From: Planctomycetota bacterium
Lineage (GTDB): Bacteria; Planctomycetota; UBA1135
Direction of reading: 5' to 3'
Length of the DNA stretch: 33,076 nucleotides
Assembly: GCA_014382805.1 (NCBI GenBank)
Contig: JACNIZ010000251.1
Span: 1-33,076 of the forward strand
Shown one piece after another: positions 7,993 to 15,665 of this stretch (positions within the stretch are counted from its first letter, which is position 1; the number at the start of each line of letters is the position of its first letter). Under the pieces are notes generated by a model. The model worked only from the letters and a program-made list of their open reading frames with translations. It was not told where the DNA came from and did no database searches. The position numbers were made by a program, and so were the translations under genes.

Positions 7993-9843
7993 ATGGTAGA
8001 CGTGACTCAGCGCACGTCCCTATTTCGTACTTGTATCAGTGCCGGTGCTATTACGGCTCTTGCTTCGGCAGTATGCATTGCTTTCAGCGCGCCGATGCTG
8101 ACGCGCCCGATTGTTCCTGGACTAGCCCTAAATGTGCTCGCGCCATTCGCAGTGGGGTTCTTCATTTGCTTCCTTCTTAGTTTGTTGCTATGGCAATTTA
8201 CCAAGTCATTTCAATACGGACAGGCATTGCTTCTGCCAGTAATAATGTTGAGTGCAGCTCCGTGGTGGTTCATTGCTCATGCAGCTGAGGCGGAACGGCA
8301 GTGGGTGGTGCTACCTGTGTTGGTCATTCTGGTTGTCGGCGTTCTATTTCTTCCGAAGCTAACCGGGCGTGGAGGCAAGATAGTTGTTTCCATTGCTTCC
8401 TTGGTGATACTGCTACCAAGTGATCGGAAATGGGATCCAGCGACAAACGATACGCTAGTGCCAACCCTGGTAATAGGGTTGGATGATGCCCCGTGGCAAG
8501 TTGTGGACGAATTGATACGTCGTGGCGAACTGCCAAATCTCAAGAAAATTTTGGATCGGGGAATCGTCAGTAAGTTTAGGTCTCCGATTCTCCTCGAGGA
8601 TTGGAGCCTTTGTCAATCAGCCTTCTCCGGCTATTCATCGTACGTCGATGAATCCCTATTTTCGATTCGCCAGGAAAGATTCCCCGATGAGGATAATCTG
8701 TTTGAATCCGTTTCCAGTATCGGGGCCGATGTCGGTGTGGGAGGATTCCCCATCCTATTGAAAAGTAATGATAGGCTGACAAATTTTACTCCTTACCGCA
8801 ATGGTGATTATTTGGAGGAATGGTCCACCGAAATCAACTACTTGATTTATTTGGATGGCTTCCACTGGAATTTGGGCCTTGAGGATTTGCTAACTCGTGA
8901 AGGAGGGTACTGGGCCCTCTCCAGCCTTGCTAACTCCAGTGCCAAGCATTTTTGGCAAAACCTAAGACAGGGAATGAAGTTACTTCCAGATGGAGGAGAT
9001 AGTGGTCGAGATCCGTGGAGGAAAAATATTGTAACCGACAATATTTGGATGGACGGGTTAACCAATTTCGTTCACCGTCATGATCCATTACTGGCCGCCG
9101 TGAATTTGGCGCCTTCGGGCGGATTTACTATGCGGGAGCAGAGTTGTTTATTTTTGCATGAAGACGGCAAGCATTTGGATGAAGAGATTTCGTGTAGTTT
9201 GATTCATTATCTTCGCTTGGTGGATGAGACTGTAGGTAATTTGACCGCCGGGGTGAGTGATCCCGACGTCAATTTGATTCTGATTTCAGTACGCGGTACC
9301 CAGCTCGTAAAAGAAAGCGATACATATTTCGGTCCCTACGTCATGGAGAAAATTGAAGAAAGCCATATGCCGGAATTAGAAGGAAGATTTGTGGGGAATT
9401 TCCAGCGAATTGGTGATTTCATGGTCTTTCAATTCTACGGACTAGCCGAGGAACGAATATGGAAGGCGAAAATGAAGGCTTGGGAAAGAGTGCAAATTCA
9501 ATCGGATCCTCCCACTCCATGGTTCGCTTCCATTCACTTTGAAGAAAATTCAAACGCGTTGATTTTTGAGCTATCCGAAGTTGGCAAAGGTATAGCTCCC
9601 TTTGTGGTCCAGGTCGATACCGATGAAATTGTGGTCGGACCGGCGGAACGGTACGGGACCCATCGCGAAGTACTATCCAATGAAGGACGAGTGGTGTTTT
9701 GTGGTCCTGCAATACAAAAGCCCATGCGTTTATCCGATCGTTCAATTTTAGATATCGCACCTACCATTCGTGCAATGATGAAGCTAAATGTAGACCAGGG
9801 AATGGTGGGCCGGAACTTGTTGATGGATCAAATCCCCCAATGA
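7993..9843 (+). CDS. Membrane protein with alkaline-phosphatase-superfamily (type I phosphodiesterase-like) domain, degenerate active site
   Basis: I place the start at ATG 7993 (MVDVTQRTSLFRTC; 616 aa), which leaves 28 bp to the divergent gene; the track start is ATG 7963. Four to five hydrophobic segments fill the first 140 residues. The extracytoplasmic part opens with VIGLDDAPWQVVDELIRRG and PNLKKILDRGIVSKFRSP, matching the start of the phosphodiesterase/nucleotide pyrophosphatase fold, and ends with SILDIAPTIRAMM followed by GMVGRNLL, matching the usual DxxPTIL...GR(P/V)L ending. Key residues look lost: where family members have SDHG the sequence reads LISVRGTQ, and the expected D-x-x-x-H ligand region reads HDPLLAAVNLAPSG. 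A possible serine stands in for the usual threonine nucleophile (EDWSLCQSAFSG). It is most likely a non-catalytic or altered homolog. Confidence 0.82.
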   Translation: MVDVTQRTSLFRTCISAGAITALASAVCIAFSAPMLTRPIVPGLALNVLAPFAVGFFICFLLSLLLWQFTKSFQYGQALLLPVIMLSAAPWWFIAHAAEAERQWVVLPVLVILVVGVLFLPKLTGRGGKIVVSIASLVILLPSDRKWDPATNDTLVPTLVIGLDDAPWQVVDELIRRGELPNLKKILDRGIVSKFRSPILLEDWSLCQSAFSGYSSYVDESLFSIRQERFPDEDNLFESVSSIGADVGVGGFPILLKSNDRLTNFTPYRNGDYLEEWSTEINYLIYLDGFHWNLGLEDLLTREGGYWALSSLANSSAKHFWQNLRQGMKLLPDGGDSGRDPWRKNIVTDNIWMDGLTNFVHRHDPLLAAVNLAPSGGFTMREQSCLFLHEDGKHLDEEISCSLIHYLRLVDETVGNLTAGVSDPDVNLILISVRGTQLVKESDTYFGPYVMEKIEESHMPELEGRFVGNFQRIGDFMVFQFYGLAEERIWKAKMKAWERVQIQSDPPTPWFASIHFEENSNALIFELSEVGKGIAPFVVQVDTDEIVVGPAERYGTHREVLSNEGRVVFCGPAIQKPMRLSDRSILDIAPTIRAMMKLNVDQGMVGRNLLMDQIPQ

Positions 9844-9853
9844 CAAACTGCCA

Positions 9854-11434
9854 TCAGTCAACCTGAACAGCATGCACAATGCTGTCCGTGAAGATTCCGC
9901 CTGCATCCAGCACGGCGAGTTCAAAATACAAAATCAATCCGGACAGGTTGGCGGATAGGGGAGCCGAGGTGAAACTCCCAGTGCCCGGTAATTGATGCGT
10001 GCCTGAGCCCAAAATTTTAAAGGGTTCTCCAACGTCATATCGATGTCCGGCGAAAGTGTAGCCGTCGGTGTTGAGGGAGGCTACTAAAGCATAGGGCGAA
10101 TTATGCGGTGCACCGTACCAACTTAGGTTGATGGTTTGCTGGGCGGAGCGGCGCAGTGGGCCAGTTAGCAATACGGAGTTCTGGGTGCTGCCGGCACCGC
10201 GATCACGCAGAAAAACGTCGTCTTCGCCGTGAAGATCGTTGGCGGTGTAGTTATTTGCCGATGACCAAAAAATGATGCGGCGGGCGTCGGCCGAAATGGC
10301 TGGGGCATAGGCGTAGCCGTCGGATTCTTGGTTGAGTTCGGTAAGATTAACGCGTTCGGTTTGGCCAGTTAAACGGTCGCGCAGGAAGATGTCTTCGCTG
10401 GGGTTGGTGTCGGCCGGGATCAAGTTGTTGGCCAAGGACTGAAATACTATGAAGCGACCATCTGCCGACATTTGTGCGGACGAACTCTGTGCGTTGGCTT
10501 GTTGATTATTGGAATCCACACTCACGCGCTCCGTCATGCCGGTTTGGCGGTCGTGCACAAATACGTCGGCAACGCCATTGCTATCGCCAGTCACCAAATT
10601 GCTGGCTTCCGAATAAAAACTTACGAAACGCCCGTCGGCGGAAATCACCGCATCCAAACAATCGGCGTTGGCTTGCAAACCGGTGCTGCTGACGCTGATC
10701 ATTTCCGTCGTCATCGTCAAGTTGTCGCGCACAAAAATATCGCTGACCCCATTGCTGTCACTCGACGTCAAATTCGTGGCCATGGATTGAAATGCAATCC
10801 ACCGTCCATTCGCCGACATGGATGGCTCTTGACTGCGATTATTCGCCTGCCCGCCTGCCGACGTCACGCTAACCCGCGCGGTAATTCCAAGATTGCGGTC
10901 ATGCAAAAAGATATCAACCTGATTATTGCTGTCATCCGTCACCAAATTATTGGCAACGGAATGAAACGCTACAAATCGTCCATCGGCGCTAATGCATGGG
11001 AACGAACTTCCCAAATTCCCCTCGACGCCATTTGCCCGCACGCTAACTCTTTCCATAGTTTGGGTTAACCTGTCATGCACAAAAATGTCGTACGCGATAT
11101 TGGTGTCATTCGGCACCAAGTTGGAAGCAAAGGAACGAAACGCGACGTAGCGGCCGTCGGCGGAAAGACACGACTCATAACTTGAGGCGTCGCCTTCCAC
11201 GCCAAAATTGTCGACGCTGACCCGTTCGGTGGTCCCGTACAACTGATCGCGCACGAAAATATCGGCGCGTTCATTGGTGTCATTCGGCACCAAATCCGTC
11301 GCGTAAGAACGGAAGCAAATGAAACGTCCATCCGCCGAAATACTGCACGTCGTACTGGCACCGTCTCCACCCTGATTGGCAGGATTCACGCTGATCAATT
11401 GCGTGCTTTGGGCCACGCTGGGGCTGGCGATCAA
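9854..11434 (-). CDS. Exported seven-repeat PD40/TolB-like beta-propeller protein
   Basis: Seven consecutive repeats of about 57 residues follow the template ISADGRFVxFxSxAxNLVxxDxNxxxDIFVxDRxxxxTERVSV, filling residues 30-430 and predicting a seven-bladed propeller. A roughly 95-residue C-terminal beta-domain (SWYGAPHNSPYALVASL onward) resembles planctomycete secretion or anchoring ends. The only canonical start in frame is TTG 11434, which leaves a stub (MIASPSVAQ). Upstream in the same frame, back to a stop at 11624-11626, the sequence reads like a full signal peptide (LRHPRWAALGVFAGLLIASP), but there is no ATG, GTG or TTG. The real start may be a non-canonical codon (CTG or ATC near 11486-11494) or may be hidden by a sequence error. 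The gene is convergent with the phosphatase-like gene, 10 bp away. Confidence 0.88.
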   Translation of the reverse strand: MIASPSVAQSTQLISVNPANQGGDGASTTCSISADGRFICFRSYATDLVPNDTNERADIFVRDQLYGTTERVSVDNFGVEGDASSYESCLSADGRYVAFRSFASNLVPNDTNIAYDIFVHDRLTQTMERVSVRANGVEGNLGSSFPCISADGRFVAFHSVANNLVTDDSNNQVDIFLHDRNLGITARVSVTSAGGQANNRSQEPSMSANGRWIAFQSMATNLTSSDSNGVSDIFVRDNLTMTTEMISVSSTGLQANADCLDAVISADGRFVSFYSEASNLVTGDSNGVADVFVHDRQTGMTERVSVDSNNQQANAQSSSAQMSADGRFIVFQSLANNLIPADTNPSEDIFLRDRLTGQTERVNLTELNQESDGYAYAPAISADARRIIFWSSANNYTANDLHGEDDVFLRDRGAGSTQNSVLLTGPLRRSAQQTINLSWYGAPHNSPYALVASLNTDGYTFAGHRYDVGEPFKILGSGTHQLPGTGSFTSAPLSANLSGLILYFELAVLDAGGIFTDSIVHAVQVD

Positions 11435-11904
11435 TAGGCCGGCAAATACCCCGAGCGCGGCCCAGCGTGGATGTCTGAGTGACGTGATTGCCAGTGGTTT
11501 TTCAGTTACCAGGATGTGACCTCCAATTTTTGCCCAAGTGAAATTGGAAATCTTGGACCAAAGTGCCCCAGTCCAAATTTTCCAGCGACGGGTAATCCAT
11601 AAATAACAAAATCTCCCAGTCCGTCACACGAAAAATCGAAATAGTGTGGATGGCAAGCGTGTTCCGTGTAACAAAACTATTGCACACCTAGTTCAGCCTT
11701 TCAGCGGGTCCCCATCCCACCCTCCAGCGCCCGATCGGACAGGAGAAATCGGATGGTCTCACTCAAAAGGCAAGGATCAAAGCGCACAGCGGCGATGCGC
11801 CAACCCTGGCTAGTTTTGCTCCGGGCGCTGGTCCCAGGCGTGATCCAGATCAGCGCTCAATTGTTGGATCGACGCAATTTCACCCTACTACATTACAAAC
11901 TCCA
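11435..11904. other. 470-bp stretch without a convincing gene
   Basis: The first 60 bases encode, in frame but without a canonical start, the signal peptide of the propeller gene. The 61-aa track ORF at 11502..11687 shows no recognisable features. On the minus strand between about 11700 and 11890, short coding-like pieces occur in different frames (for example SADLDHAWDQRPEQN, then FDPCLLSETIRFLLSDRAL), which could be a decayed gene upstream of the propeller gene; the pieces are too short to identify. No tRNA-like fold or strong terminator was seen. Confidence 0.4.
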
Positions 11905-12672
11905 CTAATCGCGGGTGTAAACCCAATCATTTTCTTTCGATAGCTCAGCATTGAATCGATAGCCGGCGACGCGGAATTTTTTGAGCTGCTGTGGTTCAGC
12001 TAGTTGGTTTTGCACCACGAAACGAGCCATCAAACCGCGCGCCTTTTTGGCGAACACACCGATCATGCGGAAGTCGTCGCCCTTTTTCTCTTTGAATTGT
12101 GGCGTGATGACTCGCGCTTGCAATTCTTTGGGCTGCAGAACTTTGAAATACTCCTTCGACGCCAAATTTACGATCACGTCGTCGCCCTGCTTCTTGAGCT
12201 GTTTTTGCACCGCCAGGCGCGCTTGTTCACCCCAGTATTCGTACAAATTGACACCATTAGGGTTGGCCAATGCGCGACCCATTTCCAGGCGGTAAGGGTG
12301 GATCAAGTCCAGCGGTCGCAGCACGCCGTAAAGGCCAGACAAAATACGCAGGTGCTTTTGGGCAAAATGGAATTCGTCGGCGTTGAAGGTTGCGGCTTTC
12401 ATCTCGAAGTAAACCTCGCCGGCAAAAGTCAAAATGCAGGGTGCTGCTGCGGGGCGCCGGTGCTTCGGATTCCAGTTCTCATATCGCAGCACATTCTGCT
12501 CAGCCAAAGCCGGGCTGAGCTTCATGAATTTCGCTAATTTGGTGGCGGAGAGCTTGCGTAATTCGTTGATCAAGACTGCGGCTTGATCAATAAATTCCGG
12601 TTTGCTGGCGCGACCACCGATTTGCGGTGGTGCGGCGTGTAATTTTTTGGCTGGTGAGAGGAGGAGAAGCAA
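11905..12672 (-). CDS. yaaA: Peroxide stress protein YaaA (DUF328 / UPF0246)
   Basis: This 255-aa protein matches the E. coli YaaA pattern over its full length: LLLLSPAKKLHAAPP at the N-terminus, HLRILSGLYGVLRPLDLIHPYRLEMG in the middle, NLYEYWG, IVNLASKEYFKVL, and FAKKARGLMARFVV near the C-terminus. Known family members bind DNA and limit intracellular iron and oxidative damage under peroxide stress. The start is TTG 12672; no ATG lies in frame close upstream, and position 1 aligns with the family's usual MLxLLSPAK beginning. It is a single gene, divergent from the FG-GAP gene across a 128-bp spacer. I saw no obvious OxyR or PerR operator. Confidence 0.95.
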   Translation of the reverse strand: MLLLLSPAKKLHAAPPQIGGRASKPEFIDQAAVLINELRKLSATKLAKFMKLSPALAEQNVLRYENWNPKHRRPAAAPCILTFAGEVYFEMKAATFNADEFHFAQKHLRILSGLYGVLRPLDLIHPYRLEMGRALANPNGVNLYEYWGEQARLAVQKQLKKQGDDVIVNLASKEYFKVLQPKELQARVITPQFKEKKGDDFRMIGVFAKKARGLMARFVVQNQLAEPQQLKKFRVAGYRFNAELSKENDWVYTRD

Positions 12673-12800
12673 TTTAGAGGCTTGTAGGGCGGCAATATTG
12701 TAGAAGCGGGGAAACCTAAGTTGGAATCGCCGCTAAGGTCTAGAATGCGGTGTAAAATTCACCGTTCGACGAGAAGTCGTGGAAAGTCCTGTCGCAGTCA

Positions 12801-14351
12801 ATGAAGTTTTTCGGTCTCATCACATTCGCCTTCTTGGCGTCGCATCTCCATGCCCAGCAGGGTCTTAGGGGGTTCGATCTGCACTTAGAGCTTGGTGGCG
12901 AGTTCACCAAAGAGAACTATGGCAAGGCGGTGAGCCCATTAGGGGACGTCAACGGCGACTTGGTGGACGATTTTTTAGTTGGCGCCGACTTCGCTAACGG
13001 CAACGGTTATTCGGAATCGGGCTCGGTTTTTCTGTACTCGGGTTCCGACGGCAGTGTGATTTACCGCCTGAATGGCGAGGCCGATGGCGACAAGTTCGGC
13101 GGCTCCATTTCCGACTCAGATGACATAGATGGCGACGGGATTCGCGATTTTATCGTCGGAGCGCGGCTTTCAAATACCGGATCCGCAGCCAAAGCTGGCC
13201 AAGCCCATGTTTATTCGGGAGCTACCGGCGACTTGATTTTCCGTTTCCAGGGCACGCTGACCAATGGCTTTTTTGGCATTGCAGTGGCCGCGGTGGGCGA
13301 TTGTGACCTCGACGGCGTTGCGGATTTCCTAGTCGGTTCACGCGGCTTGTTATCCGGCCCCGGCAAGGTATTTTTGTATTCAGGCGCCGACGGCTTGCTG
13401 ATCCGCCAAATCAACGGGACCAGCAGTGGTGACTCCTTCGGCGACGCGGTTTCCGCCATCGGCGACATCGATCAAGATGGTAGCGCGGATTTCCTGGTTG
13501 GGGCTCCTGGCATTAACAGTACTTACCTCTATTCCGGAAGTACCGGCAACCTGATTCGCTTGTTCAGCAGCTTTTCGTCGGGATCGGATGCTGGGTTTGC
13601 TGTGGCTCCCATCGACGACCTTAGCGGTGACGGCCTGCCCGACGTTTTGATCGGTGAACCATCGGCTAAAACAGTGCACATTTATGCTTCAAGCAGTGGC
13701 ATTTTTTTGGGTTCGATCATCGGCGGTTCGCAGCACGCGGAGTTCGGTTCTTCCGTAGTTTCGCCAGGCGACGTCAACCTAGATGGATATGCCGACATCC
13801 TGGTCGGCGCTTGGGATTCGATTCCTAGCGGTGGCGATAACACCGGTGCGGCCTTTTTGTATTCCTCTGCCGGCGGCTTCCTCCTGCAACAATTTAACGG
13901 TGACACTGACAACGGTAAATTTGGATCCAGCGTTGGATATGTTGGCGACCTCAATCGTGACAAGTTGCCTGATTTCGTGATTGGATCCCGTCACGGAGAC
14001 TTCCAGGGTGTCGTGCAAGCGGGGTACGTCGACGTTTACCTGACTCGGCATTACCTGAATCTAACCATTGATGGTCAAATTCCGGAGCCGCTATGGTTGA
14101 CTGCGAGGTATGCCAATCCTGGCGATCGAGTTGCTTTTTACTATGGCTTCCCAGGTACTTCCACCGGCAACTTTTTTGATTGCAATGGGGTGACCTTCGA
14201 CCTGGACATTCCACGCCTCAGCCGCATTTACCAAGCTGGCCTCAATGGCAAGGCCAACTTCTTAATCGCAGTGCCGCCGTCGGCCATCGGCCGCGTGGTG
14301 CAGGCTATGAACATGGATAACTGTGAAGTCAGTAATCCAGTCACCTTGTAG
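12801..14351 (+). CDS. Secreted FG-GAP repeat (integrin-alpha-like) propeller protein
   Basis: 516 aa from ATG 12801, with a signal peptide MKFFGLITFAFLASHLHAQ. Seven FG-GAP units follow, each combining an FG-like segment (KFGGSISDSDDI, FFGIAVAAVGDC, SFGDAVSAIGDI) with a calcium-binding loop DxDxDGxxDFLVG and a VYLYSG-type strand, which predicts a seven-bladed calcium-binding propeller. The last 100 residues or so (LNLTIDGQIPEPLWLTARY to SNPVTL) form a separate beta-domain whose ending resembles that of the exported protein at 18518-19519, probably a shared sorting or anchoring domain. It is an envelope or extracellular protein of unknown ligand. The stop codon directly abuts the stop of the convergent gene at 14352 with no intergenic base. 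Confidence 0.9.
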   Translation: MKFFGLITFAFLASHLHAQQGLRGFDLHLELGGEFTKENYGKAVSPLGDVNGDLVDDFLVGADFANGNGYSESGSVFLYSGSDGSVIYRLNGEADGDKFGGSISDSDDIDGDGIRDFIVGARLSNTGSAAKAGQAHVYSGATGDLIFRFQGTLTNGFFGIAVAAVGDCDLDGVADFLVGSRGLLSGPGKVFLYSGADGLLIRQINGTSSGDSFGDAVSAIGDIDQDGSADFLVGAPGINSTYLYSGSTGNLIRLFSSFSSGSDAGFAVAPIDDLSGDGLPDVLIGEPSAKTVHIYASSSGIFLGSIIGGSQHAEFGSSVVSPGDVNLDGYADILVGAWDSIPSGGDNTGAAFLYSSAGGFLLQQFNGDTDNGKFGSSVGYVGDLNRDKLPDFVIGSRHGDFQGVVQAGYVDVYLTRHYLNLTIDGQIPEPLWLTARYANPGDRVAFYYGFPGTSTGNFFDCNGVTFDLDIPRLSRIYQAGLNGKANFLIAVPPSAIGRVVQAMNMDNCEVSNPVTL

Positions 14352-15662
14352 TTAGTGCTGAACTTCGGCGCCTGACCCGGTTGCCATCGCTTCGAATTCC
14401 AGCGCCTGTTGGTTGAGGCCGACGCCGCGGAAAACCTTCGCCAAGAAACTGTAGTTGCGACTGCGCTTCGCCAAGCGCTGCCCGAACAGCAAAGCCGAGG
14501 CGTCGGTGGCCTTCGCTTCCATCGTCGTCGTCACGCCGACGTCTCGCAGCAAGTTTCCAACGGCGAGCTTGCCTTGGTAGATGACCTCCAAATTGCCGTG
14601 GGAGTCCAGCAGTAAACTGGTGGGTAGCGGCGTGCCCGTTGAGGTGCCAAGCACTTCGTAAAGCAGCCCATCCAGCAGCGCCAGGAAGCGTTCGTCGGTA
14701 TATCCGGCATGTTGCTCGAGCCCAAAGATTTTGATGCGCTCAAGGGCCTTGGCGTGCTTCTCCGGCGGGTCAGTGCTCAAGGCCACGATCTGCAGCCCGC
14801 GGCCGCCAATTTGCTTGGCGCGGCGTTGGAAGGCTTGGAATTCCTTCAGGCAGTTTGCGCAATCCAAGCCCCACAGGTTGATCAAAATCGGTCGCCCCGA
14901 CAGCTGACCGACGGTGCGATTGGGGTCGTCAAAGCTCGGAATCACGACGTCGCGCATCGAGATTTTTTCGATCAGGGGGATGCGCACCACCGAATTATTC
15001 TCGCGCGCCAGGGTAATCGGTACCAGTTTGGCCAAGTTTTTGGCAGTGCGCACTCGGGTCTGGGTTGCAGCACCGCTGCCTTGGATTAGGCGGTAGCAGC
15101 CGTCCACAGCGACATCCGGGAAGGTTTCGCTAGTGCCGTCTGGCCAAATGACCTTGACCTCTTTGATCGCGGTTGCGTCGCCTAGGCCGAAGTGCAAGCG
15201 CTTCGAGGATTGAGCCAAAAAGCTGTCGCCTGCATGCAGAGTACGGCGGAGCTGGCGGTCTACTAAGGTCACAAACACGCGTGCACCGATGGCGTCGCGA
15301 TTGCTTTGTGTGCCTTGTAGATCCAAAGCCAAGTAGTGACCACCGTTCTGATTTTGGTTGCGCATCAGGCGCACGCGTGGCGCGGTGCGGCTGCGCAGGA
15401 CTAGGTCCAATTGGCCATCGCCATCCCAATCGACCGTGCCAACGCCACGTGCGTCATCAGCGAAGTCTGCGCCGCCTAGGGAGGAGATGTCAGCGAAGGA
15501 TTTACCCGCCAAATTTAAGAACAACCGGTTTTCCTCGCGGCCGCTCCAAGATGCTCCTTGGTTGCGGGTCATCTCTTGGATGCTCGCCCAAGCTTGGCGG
15601 TAGGCGTCGGTGGCTTCAGTATCGGTGGGGGATTGCGACGTCACGCGTCGCCAGAAAAAACT
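14352..15662 (-). CDS. C-terminal half of CRTAC1 selenoprotein candidate: last FG-GAP unit, ASPIC/UnbV, redoxin
   Basis: The track shows this as an independent 430-aa ORF from GTG 15644, but it lies in exactly the same frame as the FG-GAP ORF at 15663-17477 and is separated from it only by TGA 15663-15665; the six codons between TGA and GTG encode SFFWRR. I read it as the continuation of one protein (residues 606-1041). It contains a final calcium-binding unit (VDWDGDGQLDLVL), an ASPIC/UnbV domain (IGARVFVTL to VIWPDGTSETF, about 726-799) and a TlpA/thioredoxin-like domain with LINLWGLDCANCLKEF (C873, C876) and a cis-Pro motif TPLPTS. Alone it has no signal peptide and no convincing start. 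The role is probably periplasmic or extracellular redox chemistry on or through a large propeller scaffold. Alternatives: true two-gene split, nonsense mutation, or sequence error. Confidence 0.85.
   Translation of the reverse strand, partial: SFFWRRVTSQSPTDTEATDAYRQAWASIQEMTRNQGASWSGREENRLFLNLAGKSFADISSLGGADFADDARGVGTVDWDGDGQLDLVLRSRTAPRVRLMRNQNQNGGHYLALDLQGTQSNRDAIGARVFVTLVDRQLRRTLHAGDSFLAQSSKRLHFGLGDATAIKEVKVIWPDGTSETFPDVAVDGCYRLIQGSGAATQTRVRTAKNLAKLVPITLARENNSVVRIPLIEKISMRDVVIPSFDDPNRTVGQLSGRPILINLWGLDCANCLKEFQAFQRRAKQIGGRGLQIVALSTDPPEKHAKALERIKIFGLEQHAGYTDERFLALLDGLLYEVLGTSTGTPLPTSLLLDSHGNLEVIYQGKLAVGNLLRDVGVTTTMEAKATDASALLFGQRLAKRSRNYSFLAKVFRGVGLNQQALEFEAMATGSGAEVQH
15635..15651 (-). 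promoter_or_regulatory. Bacterial SECIS-like hairpin downstream of the TGA
   Basis: In the mRNA the sequence GCGACG-CGUGA-CGUCGC forms a perfect 6-bp GC-rich stem with a 5-nt loop. The stem begins 12 nt and the loop 18 nt after the UGA, so 17 nt separate UGA and loop. The loop has G at its second position. General bacterial SECIS rules call for a short apical stem-loop about 16-37 nt after UGA with a G in the first two loop bases; this fits near the short end. It would recruit SelB-GTP-Sec-tRNA. The coding sequence here is GC-rich, so chance formation is possible. Confidence 0.55.
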
Positions 15663-15665
15663 TCA
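15663..15665 (-). other. In-frame TGA, candidate selenocysteine codon (Sec605)
   Basis: The minus-strand context is GAC GAC TTG TGA AGT TTT TTC TGG, reading DDL-U-SFFW. The frame is open and domain-bearing on both sides, and protein-like codons resume immediately after the TGA. A SECIS-like hairpin follows. No sel gene lies in the window, so the Sec assignment is inference. Confidence 0.65.

Noticed and set aside
10472-11068. 198-aa plus-strand ORF inside the propeller gene
   Set aside because: Shadow of the repetitive minus-strand PD40 gene; its apparent repeats reflect the coding repeats on the other strand.
11502-11687. 61-aa minus-strand ORF
   Set aside because: It is out of frame with the propeller gene's signal peptide, has no recognisable domain and no ribosome site.
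14352-15644. Independent gene starting at GTG 15644
   Set aside because: The GTG is the Val codon of SFFWRRVTSQ in a frame continuous with the upstream ORF; there is no Shine-Dalgarno, no signal peptide, and the product begins inside a propeller. Kept as the C-terminal half of one gene.
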